Assembly (NCBI RefSeq): GCF_003696285.1
Contig: NZ_RFFL01000003.1
Location: 62,001 to 126,000 of the forward strand
Reading direction: 5' to 3'
Source: Stutzerimonas nitrititolerans
Lineage (GTDB): Bacteria > Pseudomonadota > Gammaproteobacteria > Pseudomonadales > Pseudomonadaceae
DNA: 64,000 nt
Below, piece after piece: positions 8,711 through 17,073 of this stretch (position 1 is its first letter; each line of letters starts with the position of its first letter). The notes under the pieces are model-generated. The model was not told the DNA's origin. It saw only the letters and a list, made by a program, of their open reading frames with translations, and searched no databases. Made by a program: the position numbers and the translations under genes.

Positions 8711-10698
8711 AGGAAAATCCCGTCGTCAGGGTCAAGCGAGGCGAGGCGCGCGGGCTCGGTGCTGCACAGACCATGTGAAACAGGCAGTGGGGCCTCTTCG
8801 TCGTCATCCAGCAGGGCGAGGTCGCTGGCAACAGGGCGGGATGAAGGCTGCTCGGCCGGAAGCGGCCACTCGGCCTCAAGGGCGGGACCGCCGTCCGGCG
8901 CAGGCTGTTCCGTTCCACCCTCTGGCGAGGGGCAGACGCGGGGGGGCGGCACCATGAGACCGGTCCAGTCGTCGGACCGGGCGGGTGGGGCGTCGCAGTA
9001 GCGCCCCGGGACGGGCGATGGGGCGGGAAGCAACCGCTGCGTGAAGTTGGCATCTTCGTAGTAGCGAAGCTTGTCCGCACGAATCGGCGGGTGACCCGAG
9101 AGCATCACGATGGCCTGGTCGGCCGGAAGCTGCATGACCTCGCCAGGCGTCAGCAGCGCGCGGGCCGTCTCCTGGCGGGACACCATCAGATGACCCAGCC
9201 AGGGCGCCAGGCGGTGGCCGGCATAGTTGCGCTGGGCGCGCAGCTCGGTGGCCGTGCCCAGCGTTTCGGAAATGCGCCTGGCCGTGCGTTCGTCGTTGGT
9301 GGCGAAGGTAATGCGCACATGGCAGTTGTCCAGGATCGAGTGGTTCTGGCCGTAGGCCTTGTCGATCTGGTTGAGCGACTGCGAGATGAGGAAGGCGCGC
9401 AGGCCGTAGCCGGCCATGAAGGCGAGCGCCGATTCGAAGAAATCCAGCCGACCCAAGGCGGGGAACTCGTCGAGCATCAGCAGCAGCCTGTGCCTGCGCT
9501 CGATGCCGTCCGCGCCGTCCAGCGACTCGGTCAGGCGCCGGCCAATCTGGTTCAGGATCAGACGGATCAGCGGCTTGGTACGACTGATATCCGATGGTGG
9601 GACCACCAGGTACAGCGAGACCGGGCGGAGCGCCGAAATGAGGTCGGCAATGCGCCAGTCGCAGCGCGATGTCACCTGCGCAACCGTCGGGTCGCGGTAC
9701 AGCCCCAGAAACGACATGGCGGTGGAGAGCACGCCGGATCGTTCGTTCTCGCTCTTGTTGAGGACCTCGCGCGCTGCCGACGCAACGACCGGGTGCGGTG
9801 CGTCACCGAGATGCCGAGTGGTCATCATTCGATGCAGGGTCAGCTCGAAGGTGGAGCCCGGGTCGGACAGGAAGCCGGCCACGCCCCCGAGCGTCTTGTC
9901 GCTGCCGGCATACAGCACGTGCAGGATGGCACCGACCAGCAGGGCGTGGCTGGTCTTCTCCCAATGGTTGCGTCGTTCGAGCGCGCCCTCCGGGTCGACC
10001 AGAATATCGGCGATATTCTGCACGTCGCGGACTTCGTGGACGCCGCGGCGCACCTCGAGCAGGGGGTTGTAGGCCGCCGAAGCCGGATCGGTCGGGTTGA
10101 ACAGCAGGCAGTGCGAGAACCGCGAACGCCAGCCGGCGGTCAGGCTCCAGTTCTCGCCCTTGATATCATGAATGACCGCCGAGGCCGGCCAGGAGAGGAG
10201 GGTGGGTACCACCAGGCCGACACCCTTGCCGGAACGTGTTGGGGCGAATGCCAGCACGTGCTCGGGGCCGGCGTGCCGCAGGTAGCTCTTTTCGAAGCGG
10301 CCGAGGAAAACGCCGGAAGCTGCAGTGAGACCGGCCTTGCGTACTTCCGCAGCGCCGGCCCAGCGGGCCGAGCCATAGGTGGTGACGCAACGGGACTGAC
10401 GTGCACGCCATAGCGCCATGCTGATCGCGACCAGCACGGCAAGTGCGCTGCCGGACACGGCGATCAGGCCGGCGGTGTCGAAGACCTCCGGTGCGTAGGC
10501 ACCATAGGCGAACCACCACTCGAACAGGCGCCAGGGATGATAGATCGGCGTGCCGGACAGTTCGAACCAGGCCGCTCCCAGTCGTGGCTGGTAATCGAGT
10601 GCAAGGGCCGTCCATTGGGTGGCGGTCCAAACAGCACCGAAAACGATGGCCACGACCACCGTCACCTGTCCGTACAGCACGTTCGTTGCCTGTTTCAC
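8707..10698 (-). CDS. traG: TraG, type IV coupling protein (VirD4-like)
   Basis: Coupling ATPase that brings the relaxase-DNA complex to the mating channel, 663 aa. Membrane helices lie around residues 10-30 and 75-97. Walker A is APTRSGKGVG at 152-161. Walker B is in LLLMLDEFPALGRL, followed by FLISQSLNQIDKAYG. The C-terminal ~100 residues are Pro- and acid-rich and variable. It is the first gene of the minus-strand tra/trb operon, so the transfer promoter should lie in the non-coding stretch to its right. Confidence 0.96.
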   Translation of the reverse strand: MKQATNVLYGQVTVVVAIVFGAVWTATQWTALALDYQPRLGAAWFELSGTPIYHPWRLFEWWFAYGAYAPEVFDTAGLIAVSGSALAVLVAISMALWRARQSRCVTTYGSARWAGAAEVRKAGLTAASGVFLGRFEKSYLRHAGPEHVLAFAPTRSGKGVGLVVPTLLSWPASAVIHDIKGENWSLTAGWRSRFSHCLLFNPTDPASAAYNPLLEVRRGVHEVRDVQNIADILVDPEGALERRNHWEKTSHALLVGAILHVLYAGSDKTLGGVAGFLSDPGSTFELTLHRMMTTRHLGDAPHPVVASAAREVLNKSENERSGVLSTAMSFLGLYRDPTVAQVTSRCDWRIADLISALRPVSLYLVVPPSDISRTKPLIRLILNQIGRRLTESLDGADGIERRHRLLLMLDEFPALGRLDFFESALAFMAGYGLRAFLISQSLNQIDKAYGQNHSILDNCHVRITFATNDERTARRISETLGTATELRAQRNYAGHRLAPWLGHLMVSRQETARALLTPGEVMQLPADQAIVMLSGHPPIRADKLRYYEDANFTQRLLPAPSPVPGRYCDAPPARSDDWTGLMVPPPRVCPSPEGGTEQPAPDGGPALEAEWPLPAEQPSSRPVASDLALLDDDEEAPLPVSHGLCSTEPARLASLDPDDGIFL

Positions 10699-11283
10699 CG
10701 CGGCACCCGCCCTCGTCTGCGCGGCACGCCAATGTGCCGTGAACGGGAGGGTCGGTAATCATCGGGAAGACATCAAAGACCGTTTGGGCGGGGATTATGT
10801 CTGTCGCGTAAAGAAGTGAAATCGGACGCGCCGGGGCCAGTTCCGGCCTGGTCAAGGGTAGATGCTCGAACAGCACAGACCAGTTGGATAATGTGGGTGA
10901 AAGACTGCAATCGGGCCAAAAGCGGTCATTAGCTGTCTACATAAGCCGAGGCTATTCACATAGCGCTAATACGTAGTCGTCAGTCGATGTTCAAAACAAT
11001 GGGCGGCATATCCTTTACGTGGCTTACCGCCTGCCGGTCAGGAGAAAAATAGCTAGGGCTGTATCCAGTGATGCGAGCTGGCGTCCTTTGGATCAATGCT
11101 TGACTAAAGATACGAGCCCATCTATTTTCGCAGAACGCGCTACTACAGTCGGCTACCGAGCTTGATGCTCACGGGCTAATCACCCATCCGCTCCCCTCTG
11201 CTGCACGGGAGGTTTCAACTGCAGGCCAGAACCCAATCTGGTGCGTACCCCATGAAACCTAATCCTGATATTGGGAGAAAACC
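10699..11283. other. non-coding stretch between traG and the viperin module
   Basis: No convincing gene here. It must carry the promoter of the minus-strand tra/trb operon and that of the plus-strand viperin module. Base composition falls from the GC-rich backbone to a more AT-rich sequence from about 10850, which marks the left edge of imported DNA. The first downstream gene has a good ribosome site, GGGAG, 7 bases before its ATG. No inverted repeat or transposase remnant was recognised. Confidence 0.5.
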
Positions 11284-13449
11284 ATGTGCAGAATTGATGC
11301 CGAATTCGGCAAGTACGACCTTGACGAAAAAGCCGACCCCTCCGAGCGTTTTATCCAAGCCCTTGACGAATATGAAGTCGTCGGGCAACTCCGCTCATTG
11401 CTAACTAACCACTTCGCCACCACCTGGCAGCACGTATTCAGCTCCGCTAACAGACTGGAAGAAGCGTTAGACCTTGCTCGAAGCCAAGCGACGACGGAGG
11501 GCCAAGCCGCTGCCGTAATCTCATCCGGCCCGCTGGCAGAGCGCCTGCGCGCGCAGCTACTATTCGTTCTCATACATAAAGATGTCACTGGACGCACCTT
11601 AGAAACGCTCGATTTTGCCAAAGACGTAGCCCAAACCGTCTTTCCGCACTCCCCTTACAAGCTGTTTAAAAAGCTCAAACCCGACTCACAGTACGGTTGG
11701 TTCATAACCGCGCTGTACGGAAACGAGTACTTTCTCCACAGCGCAGTATTCGATGACCCAGCGCTTATTGCAGAAGGTGAGTGGGAAAGGGTGCGGGTGC
11801 TCTGGTCGTGCTTGCCCGCGTGGTCACACGACGAGCAGCAAATCCCGACTGAGTTGGCATCAATTTTCAGCCCTGATGCCAAAGCTCTGATTTCAGTTGC
11901 GTCAACACAGCGGCATGCTGGCCCGCCAACACCTGCAGCACACCAATGGCTTCAGCGGGTCAGGTTTCTAGAGGCTTGGGTTAAATCCGATGCTGCTGCC
12001 GGCAGACTCCGTAACCCGCACGAAAGCGTTTTTCAAAAGCTATATATTGAGGGGGAATCACTACGGTCTGACCTAGAGGCGCTACGTTCAGGCGACAGCG
12101 ATGAAAAGGACCTGTACAACTCTGCCACAAATTGGCTCATAAACTTGGAACTGCAGCTAAAGGAAACCCTAGCGGTCCACATGGATCTCTCCAATGCTGA
12201 TGAAAGCCAAGTTACTGACTGGGCTTCACAGCTTGATAAATGCGTCCAGGTGCGCACCTATCAAAATCCAGATCCGCAGGCGTGGGATGCCGCCGAGGAA
12301 AAAGCTGTTAGCAGCATACTCTCGCGGCTTACTCCCGAGAAAACCGAGGCATGGATTCAGGGCTCAGTCCACAGCGATGTAACAGCAACACTACAACGCA
12401 GACTGGACTCGTTCCCAACGCTATCTGATCAGAGCAGCAGAAAGTGGTGGGCATCGGACTATTCGGCCATATGGAAAGCCAAGTTAGAAGCCGAGATCCA
12501 TGCCTTGGGCGTTAAAGATGCATTGGCCGTTCTATCCTGCAGGCTTTTCCGGCTGCCCAGTGAAGCAGTATCTCGAGAACTTCACCCTTGGTGGGATAGC
12601 CTGCTCGAAAAGTTGATTCACGACCCCGAGTTTCCACTGGCTCTAACCCCGCAATGGACTGTCCATGCTATTGGTAGATTGAGTGACGAGGTCGTGCTGC
12701 CTTACATCGACAAGAGCCTCGGACTGTTGCGCAGCCGACTGTCGAATGCGGCAGAGCCTGATCTGAACAACCAACTCGATGCACTGTTGAGCAGGCTATC
12801 GCACCTAGACCCGCGGAAAGCACTTCGACATCGCCTGATGCTCATGCGCTCGTCGTACGTGCCGTTCGCCGACGAGTCACTATCACGCTTCAGCTCGCTT
12901 CACAGCGACAAGGCTGTCAGTTGGTACAGCCCACTGAGTGAGCTAGCTAGGAACTTTCACGCAAAAAAAGTCAACGGAACGCCTTATGTTGATCGGCAGG
13001 AATGTGAAGCAGCTGAGCTGGAGATCTACCGGTCATTCGCCCTTGATCTTATCGATTTTTGCCTTAGCCGCCTGCGCCTGCGCAAAGGCGAAAAGAAGCC
13101 CGAAGATGAACGGTACGCCGATAGCCAGGTGACCGAGCAATCGGCTATCTGGCGTCAAGGATATTTGAAGGCGCTGCTGGAAGTCGGCCTTGACCCTAAC
13201 GGTAAGGCGCATAAAACCCTCTTTTTTACCCGGCAGTTCGACCCTGATGAGAGCGTCCGCGATGTCGCGAAAGAGGCTTATCGCGCCGTGCGCCGGGAAA
13301 CCAACAGTAGAAAAAGCGTTCAGGACTTCAAGCGTGGGCTGATCGCCGCTGAATGGTGGCTACTAATGAGTCAGCGGCGCGCACTCGATCTTCCCATAGA
13401 CCCAGAGGGAGCCCTCAAGACACGGCGCAATATGATGCGTAATCCGTAA
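11284..13449 (+). CDS. large uncharacterised protein, first gene of the viperin module
   Basis: A 721-aa soluble, mostly helical protein that I do not recognise. It has no signal peptide, no membrane segment, and no Walker, nuclease or kinase motif visible by eye. It is rich in Trp, Leu and charged residues. The C-terminal 100 residues (around FFTRQFDPDESVRDVAKEAY) resemble helical-repeat proteins weakly. ATG 11284 has GGGAG 7 bases upstream. It lies 120 bp before the viperin gene on the same strand, shares its lower GC content, and no terminator was seen between them, so the genes were probably acquired together. Possible roles are sensor, scaffold or effector of the viperin system; none is shown by the sequence. 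Confidence 0.85.
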   Translation: MCRIDAEFGKYDLDEKADPSERFIQALDEYEVVGQLRSLLTNHFATTWQHVFSSANRLEEALDLARSQATTEGQAAAVISSGPLAERLRAQLLFVLIHKDVTGRTLETLDFAKDVAQTVFPHSPYKLFKKLKPDSQYGWFITALYGNEYFLHSAVFDDPALIAEGEWERVRVLWSCLPAWSHDEQQIPTELASIFSPDAKALISVASTQRHAGPPTPAAHQWLQRVRFLEAWVKSDAAAGRLRNPHESVFQKLYIEGESLRSDLEALRSGDSDEKDLYNSATNWLINLELQLKETLAVHMDLSNADESQVTDWASQLDKCVQVRTYQNPDPQAWDAAEEKAVSSILSRLTPEKTEAWIQGSVHSDVTATLQRRLDSFPTLSDQSSRKWWASDYSAIWKAKLEAEIHALGVKDALAVLSCRLFRLPSEAVSRELHPWWDSLLEKLIHDPEFPLALTPQWTVHAIGRLSDEVVLPYIDKSLGLLRSRLSNAAEPDLNNQLDALLSRLSHLDPRKALRHRLMLMRSSYVPFADESLSRFSSLHSDKAVSWYSPLSELARNFHAKKVNGTPYVDRQECEAAELEIYRSFALDLIDFCLSRLRLRKGEKKPEDERYADSQVTEQSAIWRQGYLKALLEVGLDPNGKAHKTLFFTRQFDPDESVRDVAKEAYRAVRRETNSRKSVQDFKRGLIAAEWWLLMSQRRALDLPIDPEGALKTRRNMMRNP

Positions 13450-13569
13450 CCACCCGCAACAAGAAAAGTCACGGTGTACTGGAGCCTGATGCTCCTGCTC
13501 TGACGCCTCGCGTCCGCCATGCAGAACCTTTTACCGACCGCACTACTGCGATCGCCAAGGAGTTGACGC

Positions 13570-14529
13570 ATGTCCAAAGAAAATTTGATTTTCCCCATCA
13601 GCCCTGTAAAAGCAGCTCCTGCCCACGTTGACGCTCTGACCATCAACTGGCACGTGACGGAGGCCTGCAATTACCGCTGCCAATACTGCTATGCGAAATG
13701 GACGGATCACCCCTGTCCCCGCGAGCTATTTCACGATCGCGACCGCAGCCAGCACTTGCTGGCAGAGTTGTTCCGGTATTTTCAGCCGACAAACACCAGT
13801 AATCCTCTGCGTGATGCCCTCTCATGGCGCACTCTGCGCCTGAACCTGGCTGGCGGAGAGCCATCGATACTCGGAGAGCGCCTGCTAGACATCACCCGCG
13901 CGGCCAAACAAGTAGGGTTCGAGGTTTCACTTATCAGCAATGCTTCAAGGTTGACATCTGACGTTATAAAGCAGCTTGCACCGCAACTGACCTACCTAGG
14001 TGTCAGCCTAGACTCCACGCACTCTGGGACCAACCTTGCAATAGGACGGGTAGAAAGAAGCGGGCAACGGCTGAGTCTAAATGAGCTGACCGCGAACCTG
14101 GACTTTGCTCGTCAAGTTAACCCCGCACTCAAGATCAAGATTAATACCGTCGTCAACGCCTTAAATGCCGATGAAGACTTGAGCGGACTAATCACACGAG
14201 TTCGCCCAGAGCGCTGGAAGGTGCTGCGGATGCTACCAATAGTTGATGCCACCCTTGCCGTTAGCGACGAGGCCTTTGCAGCCTTTGTGGAAAGACATAG
14301 CGCTTTCCGATCAATCCAGTGCGTCGAGGACAATAGCGACATGTGTGAGTCGTACCTTATGGTCGACCCATATGGCCGTTTCTTCCAAAACCAAGCAACT
14401 GGGAAAGGAGGCTACCTCTACAGCCGACCGATTTTACCTTCCGGTGCCGCCGCAGCCTTTTCCGAAATGCGCTTCAACCCAGCCGGCTTTCGCTCCCGTT
14501 ACACAACAGCACCGGGGGAGGCATCATGA
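13570..14529 (+). CDS. prokaryotic viperin, radical-SAM antiviral nucleotide synthase
   Basis: Viperins convert CTP, UTP or GTP to 3'-deoxy-3',4'-didehydro nucleotides that terminate viral RNA synthesis. This 319-aa protein has the radical-SAM cluster motif C33-x3-C37-x2-C40 (ACNYRCQYCYAKW), the SAM-binding GGEP at 95-98, and SLISNAS at 120-126. It shares many segments I recall from animal viperin: LGVSLDS followed by AIGR, KINTVVN then NADEDL (190-204), RWKVLRMLPI (215-224), ERHS and SYLMVD. The C-terminus is short and lacks the terminal Trp of animal viperin. AAGGAG precedes ATG 13570, and the next gene overlaps by 4 bp. QueE- or MoaA-like radical SAM enzymes are less likely because they lack the C-terminal viperin motifs. 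Confidence 0.9.
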   Translation: MSKENLIFPISPVKAAPAHVDALTINWHVTEACNYRCQYCYAKWTDHPCPRELFHDRDRSQHLLAELFRYFQPTNTSNPLRDALSWRTLRLNLAGGEPSILGERLLDITRAAKQVGFEVSLISNASRLTSDVIKQLAPQLTYLGVSLDSTHSGTNLAIGRVERSGQRLSLNELTANLDFARQVNPALKIKINTVVNALNADEDLSGLITRVRPERWKVLRMLPIVDATLAVSDEAFAAFVERHSAFRSIQCVEDNSDMCESYLMVDPYGRFFQNQATGKGGYLYSRPILPSGAAAAFSEMRFNPAGFRSRYTTAPGEAS

Positions 14530-14753
14530 GGAAGTACTGCTCTGACAAAGACTTCGACCTCGTCATACGGTGCCTGGTGCGACACGGGTGGGGTTATCGA
14601 CGTGGCGGCAAACACGGCAAGTTGACTCACCCCTCTCTCTGGCGGCCCATTACCGTTTCTATTTCACCAAGTGGCCGCCGTAGTTTGCAGCGATTCAAGC
14701 AAACTGTTCTGTCTACCCACAACTGTACTGGAGTAACTAAGAGCCAGATGTAA
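14526..14753 (+). CDS. HicA-like small protein coupled to viperin
   Basis: A 75-aa basic protein with the HicA double-stranded-RNA-binding-like pattern. GWGYRRGGKHGKLTHP (21-36) fits the HicA segment that holds the catalytic His (H30 here). ITVSISPSGRRSLQRFKQTV then matches the last strand and helix. It starts inside the viperin stop (ATGA), so the two are translationally coupled. HicA toxins cut mRNA and normally pair with HicB; no HicB is present here. This suggests a subunit or RNA-directed effector of the viperin system rather than a free toxin. It could also be an inactive RNA-binding relative. Confidence 0.75.
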   Translation: MRKYCSDKDFDLVIRCLVRHGWGYRRGGKHGKLTHPSLWRPITVSISPSGRRSLQRFKQTVLSTHNCTGVTKSQM

Positions 14754-14759
14754 CATGTC

Positions 14760-14798
14760 GCCGGGCGGGCGCAGGCTTCTTACCAGCGTCCGCCCGGC
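14760..14798 (+). terminator. strong hairpin closing the viperin module
   Basis: Two 13-base GC-rich arms (14760-14772 and 14786-14798) pair with a single G:U/mismatch around a 13-base loop, just after the HicA-like stop. There is no clear T run behind it, so it is either a weak intrinsic terminator or an RNA 3'-end stabiliser. Confidence 0.55.
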
Positions 14799-15105
14799 AG
14801 CATTCCAGAGTTTTGTCCCGACTCAGCCATCAGCACCGACCGAGCAGGGCAGCTTGTGGCTGCATACTTCCAAGATGTTGCCGATGGGCTCTTCTTGTAA
14901 ACCATGCAGTAGAGGCTGAATCTCTCTAGATTCGTAGGCACCCTTGAGGGCCGTTTCTGGGCAATTTTTATCTGTCGTCATCGGCTGCTTCTGGCCGATT
15001 TCTGCCGGTTGCCAATTGGTCGCTTAGTCGACTGACTTGTCGGTACTCAGACGTTCAACATACGCAGTGAGAAAGTGGATGTTTCTGCGCCATAGGCGAA
15101 GCGGA
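14799..15105. other. non-coding stretch between viperin module and RES toxin
   Basis: About 300 bases between the convergent ends of the viperin module and the RES/Xre operon. No gene, repeat or recognisable transposon remnant seen. Confidence 0.45.
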
Positions 15106-15573
15106 TTACGATCGCACGGCGAACAGCCGTTCGTCATAGGCGAAATCCATCACCCGGCTGATCATTATTCGTTCCATTGCGGGGTGCTTGGGGTTCAGCA
15201 CGATGTTCCGTTCCAGCGGCATCACGGCTGAAGGCACGATCAGGCCCAGGTGCGACCCGCTCTTCAGCCAGGCGGTGCCAAAGGACATGCTTGGCCGATC
15301 GGGCGGCAGGGATGCCCAGCCAACCGGTAGGCTTTCCACATCGGGCTCGAGGTAAAGCTCGGAGTCATCAGGCAGTTCCAGCTCGGTGATCTTCATGGGT
15401 ATCACCGGGCGCCGGGTCTGGTGGACGAAGGTCTCGAGACAGCAGATCGCAGGCGACAGGCCCAGGTAGACGGCTGGTACTTCAGCATCATTCCAGCGGC
15501 CACCCTCAAGTGCCGCGCCCATACCCGAAAGATCGACGGCGCGTCTGGCTTTCGAGATCCGCCAGGCTCGCAT
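15106..15573 (-). CDS. RES-domain toxin
   Basis: RES toxins degrade NAD+ in the cytoplasm (NAD+ phosphorylase or glycohydrolase). This 155-aa protein shows the three family signatures: R27 in GGRWND, E47 in CCLETFVH and S115 in LIVPSAV. ATG 15573 overlaps the antitoxin stop by one base (TGATG), so I prefer it over an upstream start lying inside the antitoxin gene. It is the second gene of the pair, the usual order for Xre-RES modules. Confidence 0.92.
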   Translation of the reverse strand: MRAWRISKARRAVDLSGMGAALEGGRWNDAEVPAVYLGLSPAICCLETFVHQTRRPVIPMKITELELPDDSELYLEPDVESLPVGWASLPPDRPSMSFGTAWLKSGSHLGLIVPSAVMPLERNIVLNPKHPAMERIMISRVMDFAYDERLFAVRS

Positions 15574-16037
15574 CAGACCGCGCCGCCCCATTCGATGGCA
15601 TGCAGAACCCGGCGTACCTGCCGTGCACCAAGCTCCGTCTCGCATAGCGAGAGAGGCGTTTCCCCTCCAAGCGAATCGTTAGGCGTTGCCATCCATGCGC
15701 CGGCTACGTCCTTGTCTTCGAAAACATCCTCGGCCAGCACCGCCACCTGAGCCAGGCGGTCGATGCGCTCCGATGCTATGGGGTCCAATGCCTCGTCACT
15801 TTTCAGCCGACGTTCGACCGTCGAGGCCGATACGTTCGCGATGACTGCGATCATGGGGGTAGTCAGGCGGAACGCGGACTTGGTCGCCACCAGCCAGTAA
15901 GGCTCAAAGCCCGTTCGAATCCGTGCCAGTCGCTCCTGCTCGGTAATTGCCGCTAGCGCATGTGCCATGCTCCAGAAACTGGGCTTCTCCGTGACGCTGG
16001 AGGATCGTTTGATAGGCCGTTTCGCCAAGGCACTCAT
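15573..16037 (-). CDS. Xre/MbcA/ParS-type antitoxin of the RES pair
   Basis: A 154-aa antitoxin with an N-terminal helix-turn-helix region (PMIAVIANVSASTVERRLKS) and the C-terminal MbcA/ParS/Xre toxin-binding domain (VFEDKDVAGAWMATPNDSLGGETPLSLCETELGARQV, read in parts). The domain would neutralise RES and the dimer should repress its own promoter. ATG 16037 has GAGGG 7 bases upstream; an earlier ATG at 16070 is possible. The pair probably stabilises the element and may act in abortive infection. Confidence 0.9.
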   Translation of the reverse strand: MSALAKRPIKRSSSVTEKPSFWSMAHALAAITEQERLARIRTGFEPYWLVATKSAFRLTTPMIAVIANVSASTVERRLKSDEALDPIASERIDRLAQVAVLAEDVFEDKDVAGAWMATPNDSLGGETPLSLCETELGARQVRRVLHAIEWGGAV

Positions 16038-16111
16038 ATCGAAACCCTCATTTGACGTATCTGAATGCATCAAATGATAGCACTGTTTCGAGGCTCCTGC
16101 TGCGGGCACTG

Positions 16112-17053
16112 TCATGGTCGAACTTCCACGACTTGTCCGTCTGCGAGGTTGGCAACCTCGGGCGGCGCATCATCATGGTCGATCCGCATGACGCGGTTGA
16201 TGAATCGACCCAGTTGCTCGCAAGGTTCGACATCACGTCGCACCAGAGATGTGGTCAGCAGCGTACCGCCAGCCAGGGGACGCGTTACGACGTCGGGATT
16301 GTTGAGCTCGGCAATCCGCGCCAGGCTTGAAAAGCCGAGGCCGTAGCCCGCTGCCACAAGCGCCATCATCAGGTCGAGCGTAGGGACGCGCTCGGTAATG
16401 ATCAGCCTGGACTCGATCGGTCCCAGGAGCGGCTGCAACTGCTGCCAGAAGCCTTCGCACACCTGTGGCTCGCACAGCACCAGCGGATGTTGCGCGATTT
16501 CCTCCAGCGGAATTTCACGATACGCGAGCAACTGGTGCCGGGCGGGCAGCGCGACGACGAGTGGATCCTGCCATACGGGTATGGTAACGAGGCCTTCGAT
16601 CCGTTTTGCGCTCTGCGTCAGGCCCACGTCGTACAGGTCGTCCTGCAGGCCCCTGACCTGGTCGGCGGAAGGTACCTCGTATAGGCAGATTTCCACTTCC
16701 GGATCCTGTTCTCGGGACTGGGCGAGCAGGGTGGCCAGCCGGGACTGGGGAATGCCGTCCGACAGCGCGACGCGCAGTCGCCCGCGATAGCCGGTTGCCG
16801 CGCCCCTGACGCTGGCCTTTGCCTGGTCGACCACCGCGAAGATGCGTCGCGCCTCCTCCAGCAGTACGGTGCCCGCCCAGGTGAGACGGGTGCGGCGTGT
16901 CGTGCGCTCGAACAGTTGCACGCCCAGCCTGTACTCCAGGTCCTTGATGATCCGTGACAGAGGCGATTGCTCGATATGCAGGCGCGCCGCGGCGCGCGCG
17001 AAATGCAGTTCCTCGGCAACCACGACGAAACAGCGAAGATGGCGAAGCTCCAC
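16112..17053 (-). CDS. LysR-family transcriptional regulator
   Basis: A 313-aa LysR regulator. The N-terminal winged HTH (VELRHLRCFVVVAEELHFAR, then SPLSRIIKDLEYRLGVQLFERT) is followed by an inducer-binding domain with PVWQDPLVVALPARH and AAGYGLGFSS. GTG 17053 is chosen because GGGAG lies 7 bases upstream and the protein then starts at the family's normal position. It sits 20 bp behind the MFS gene as the last gene of the ALAS operon and may sense the pathway product or precursor. Confidence 0.92.
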   Translation of the reverse strand: MELRHLRCFVVVAEELHFARAAARLHIEQSPLSRIIKDLEYRLGVQLFERTTRRTRLTWAGTVLLEEARRIFAVVDQAKASVRGAATGYRGRLRVALSDGIPQSRLATLLAQSREQDPEVEICLYEVPSADQVRGLQDDLYDVGLTQSAKRIEGLVTIPVWQDPLVVALPARHQLLAYREIPLEEIAQHPLVLCEPQVCEGFWQQLQPLLGPIESRLIITERVPTLDLMMALVAAGYGLGFSSLARIAELNNPDVVTRPLAGGTLLTTSLVRRDVEPCEQLGRFINRVMRIDHDDAPPEVANLADGQVVEVRP

Positions 17054-17073
17054 GTCTCTGTCTCCCGTGACGA

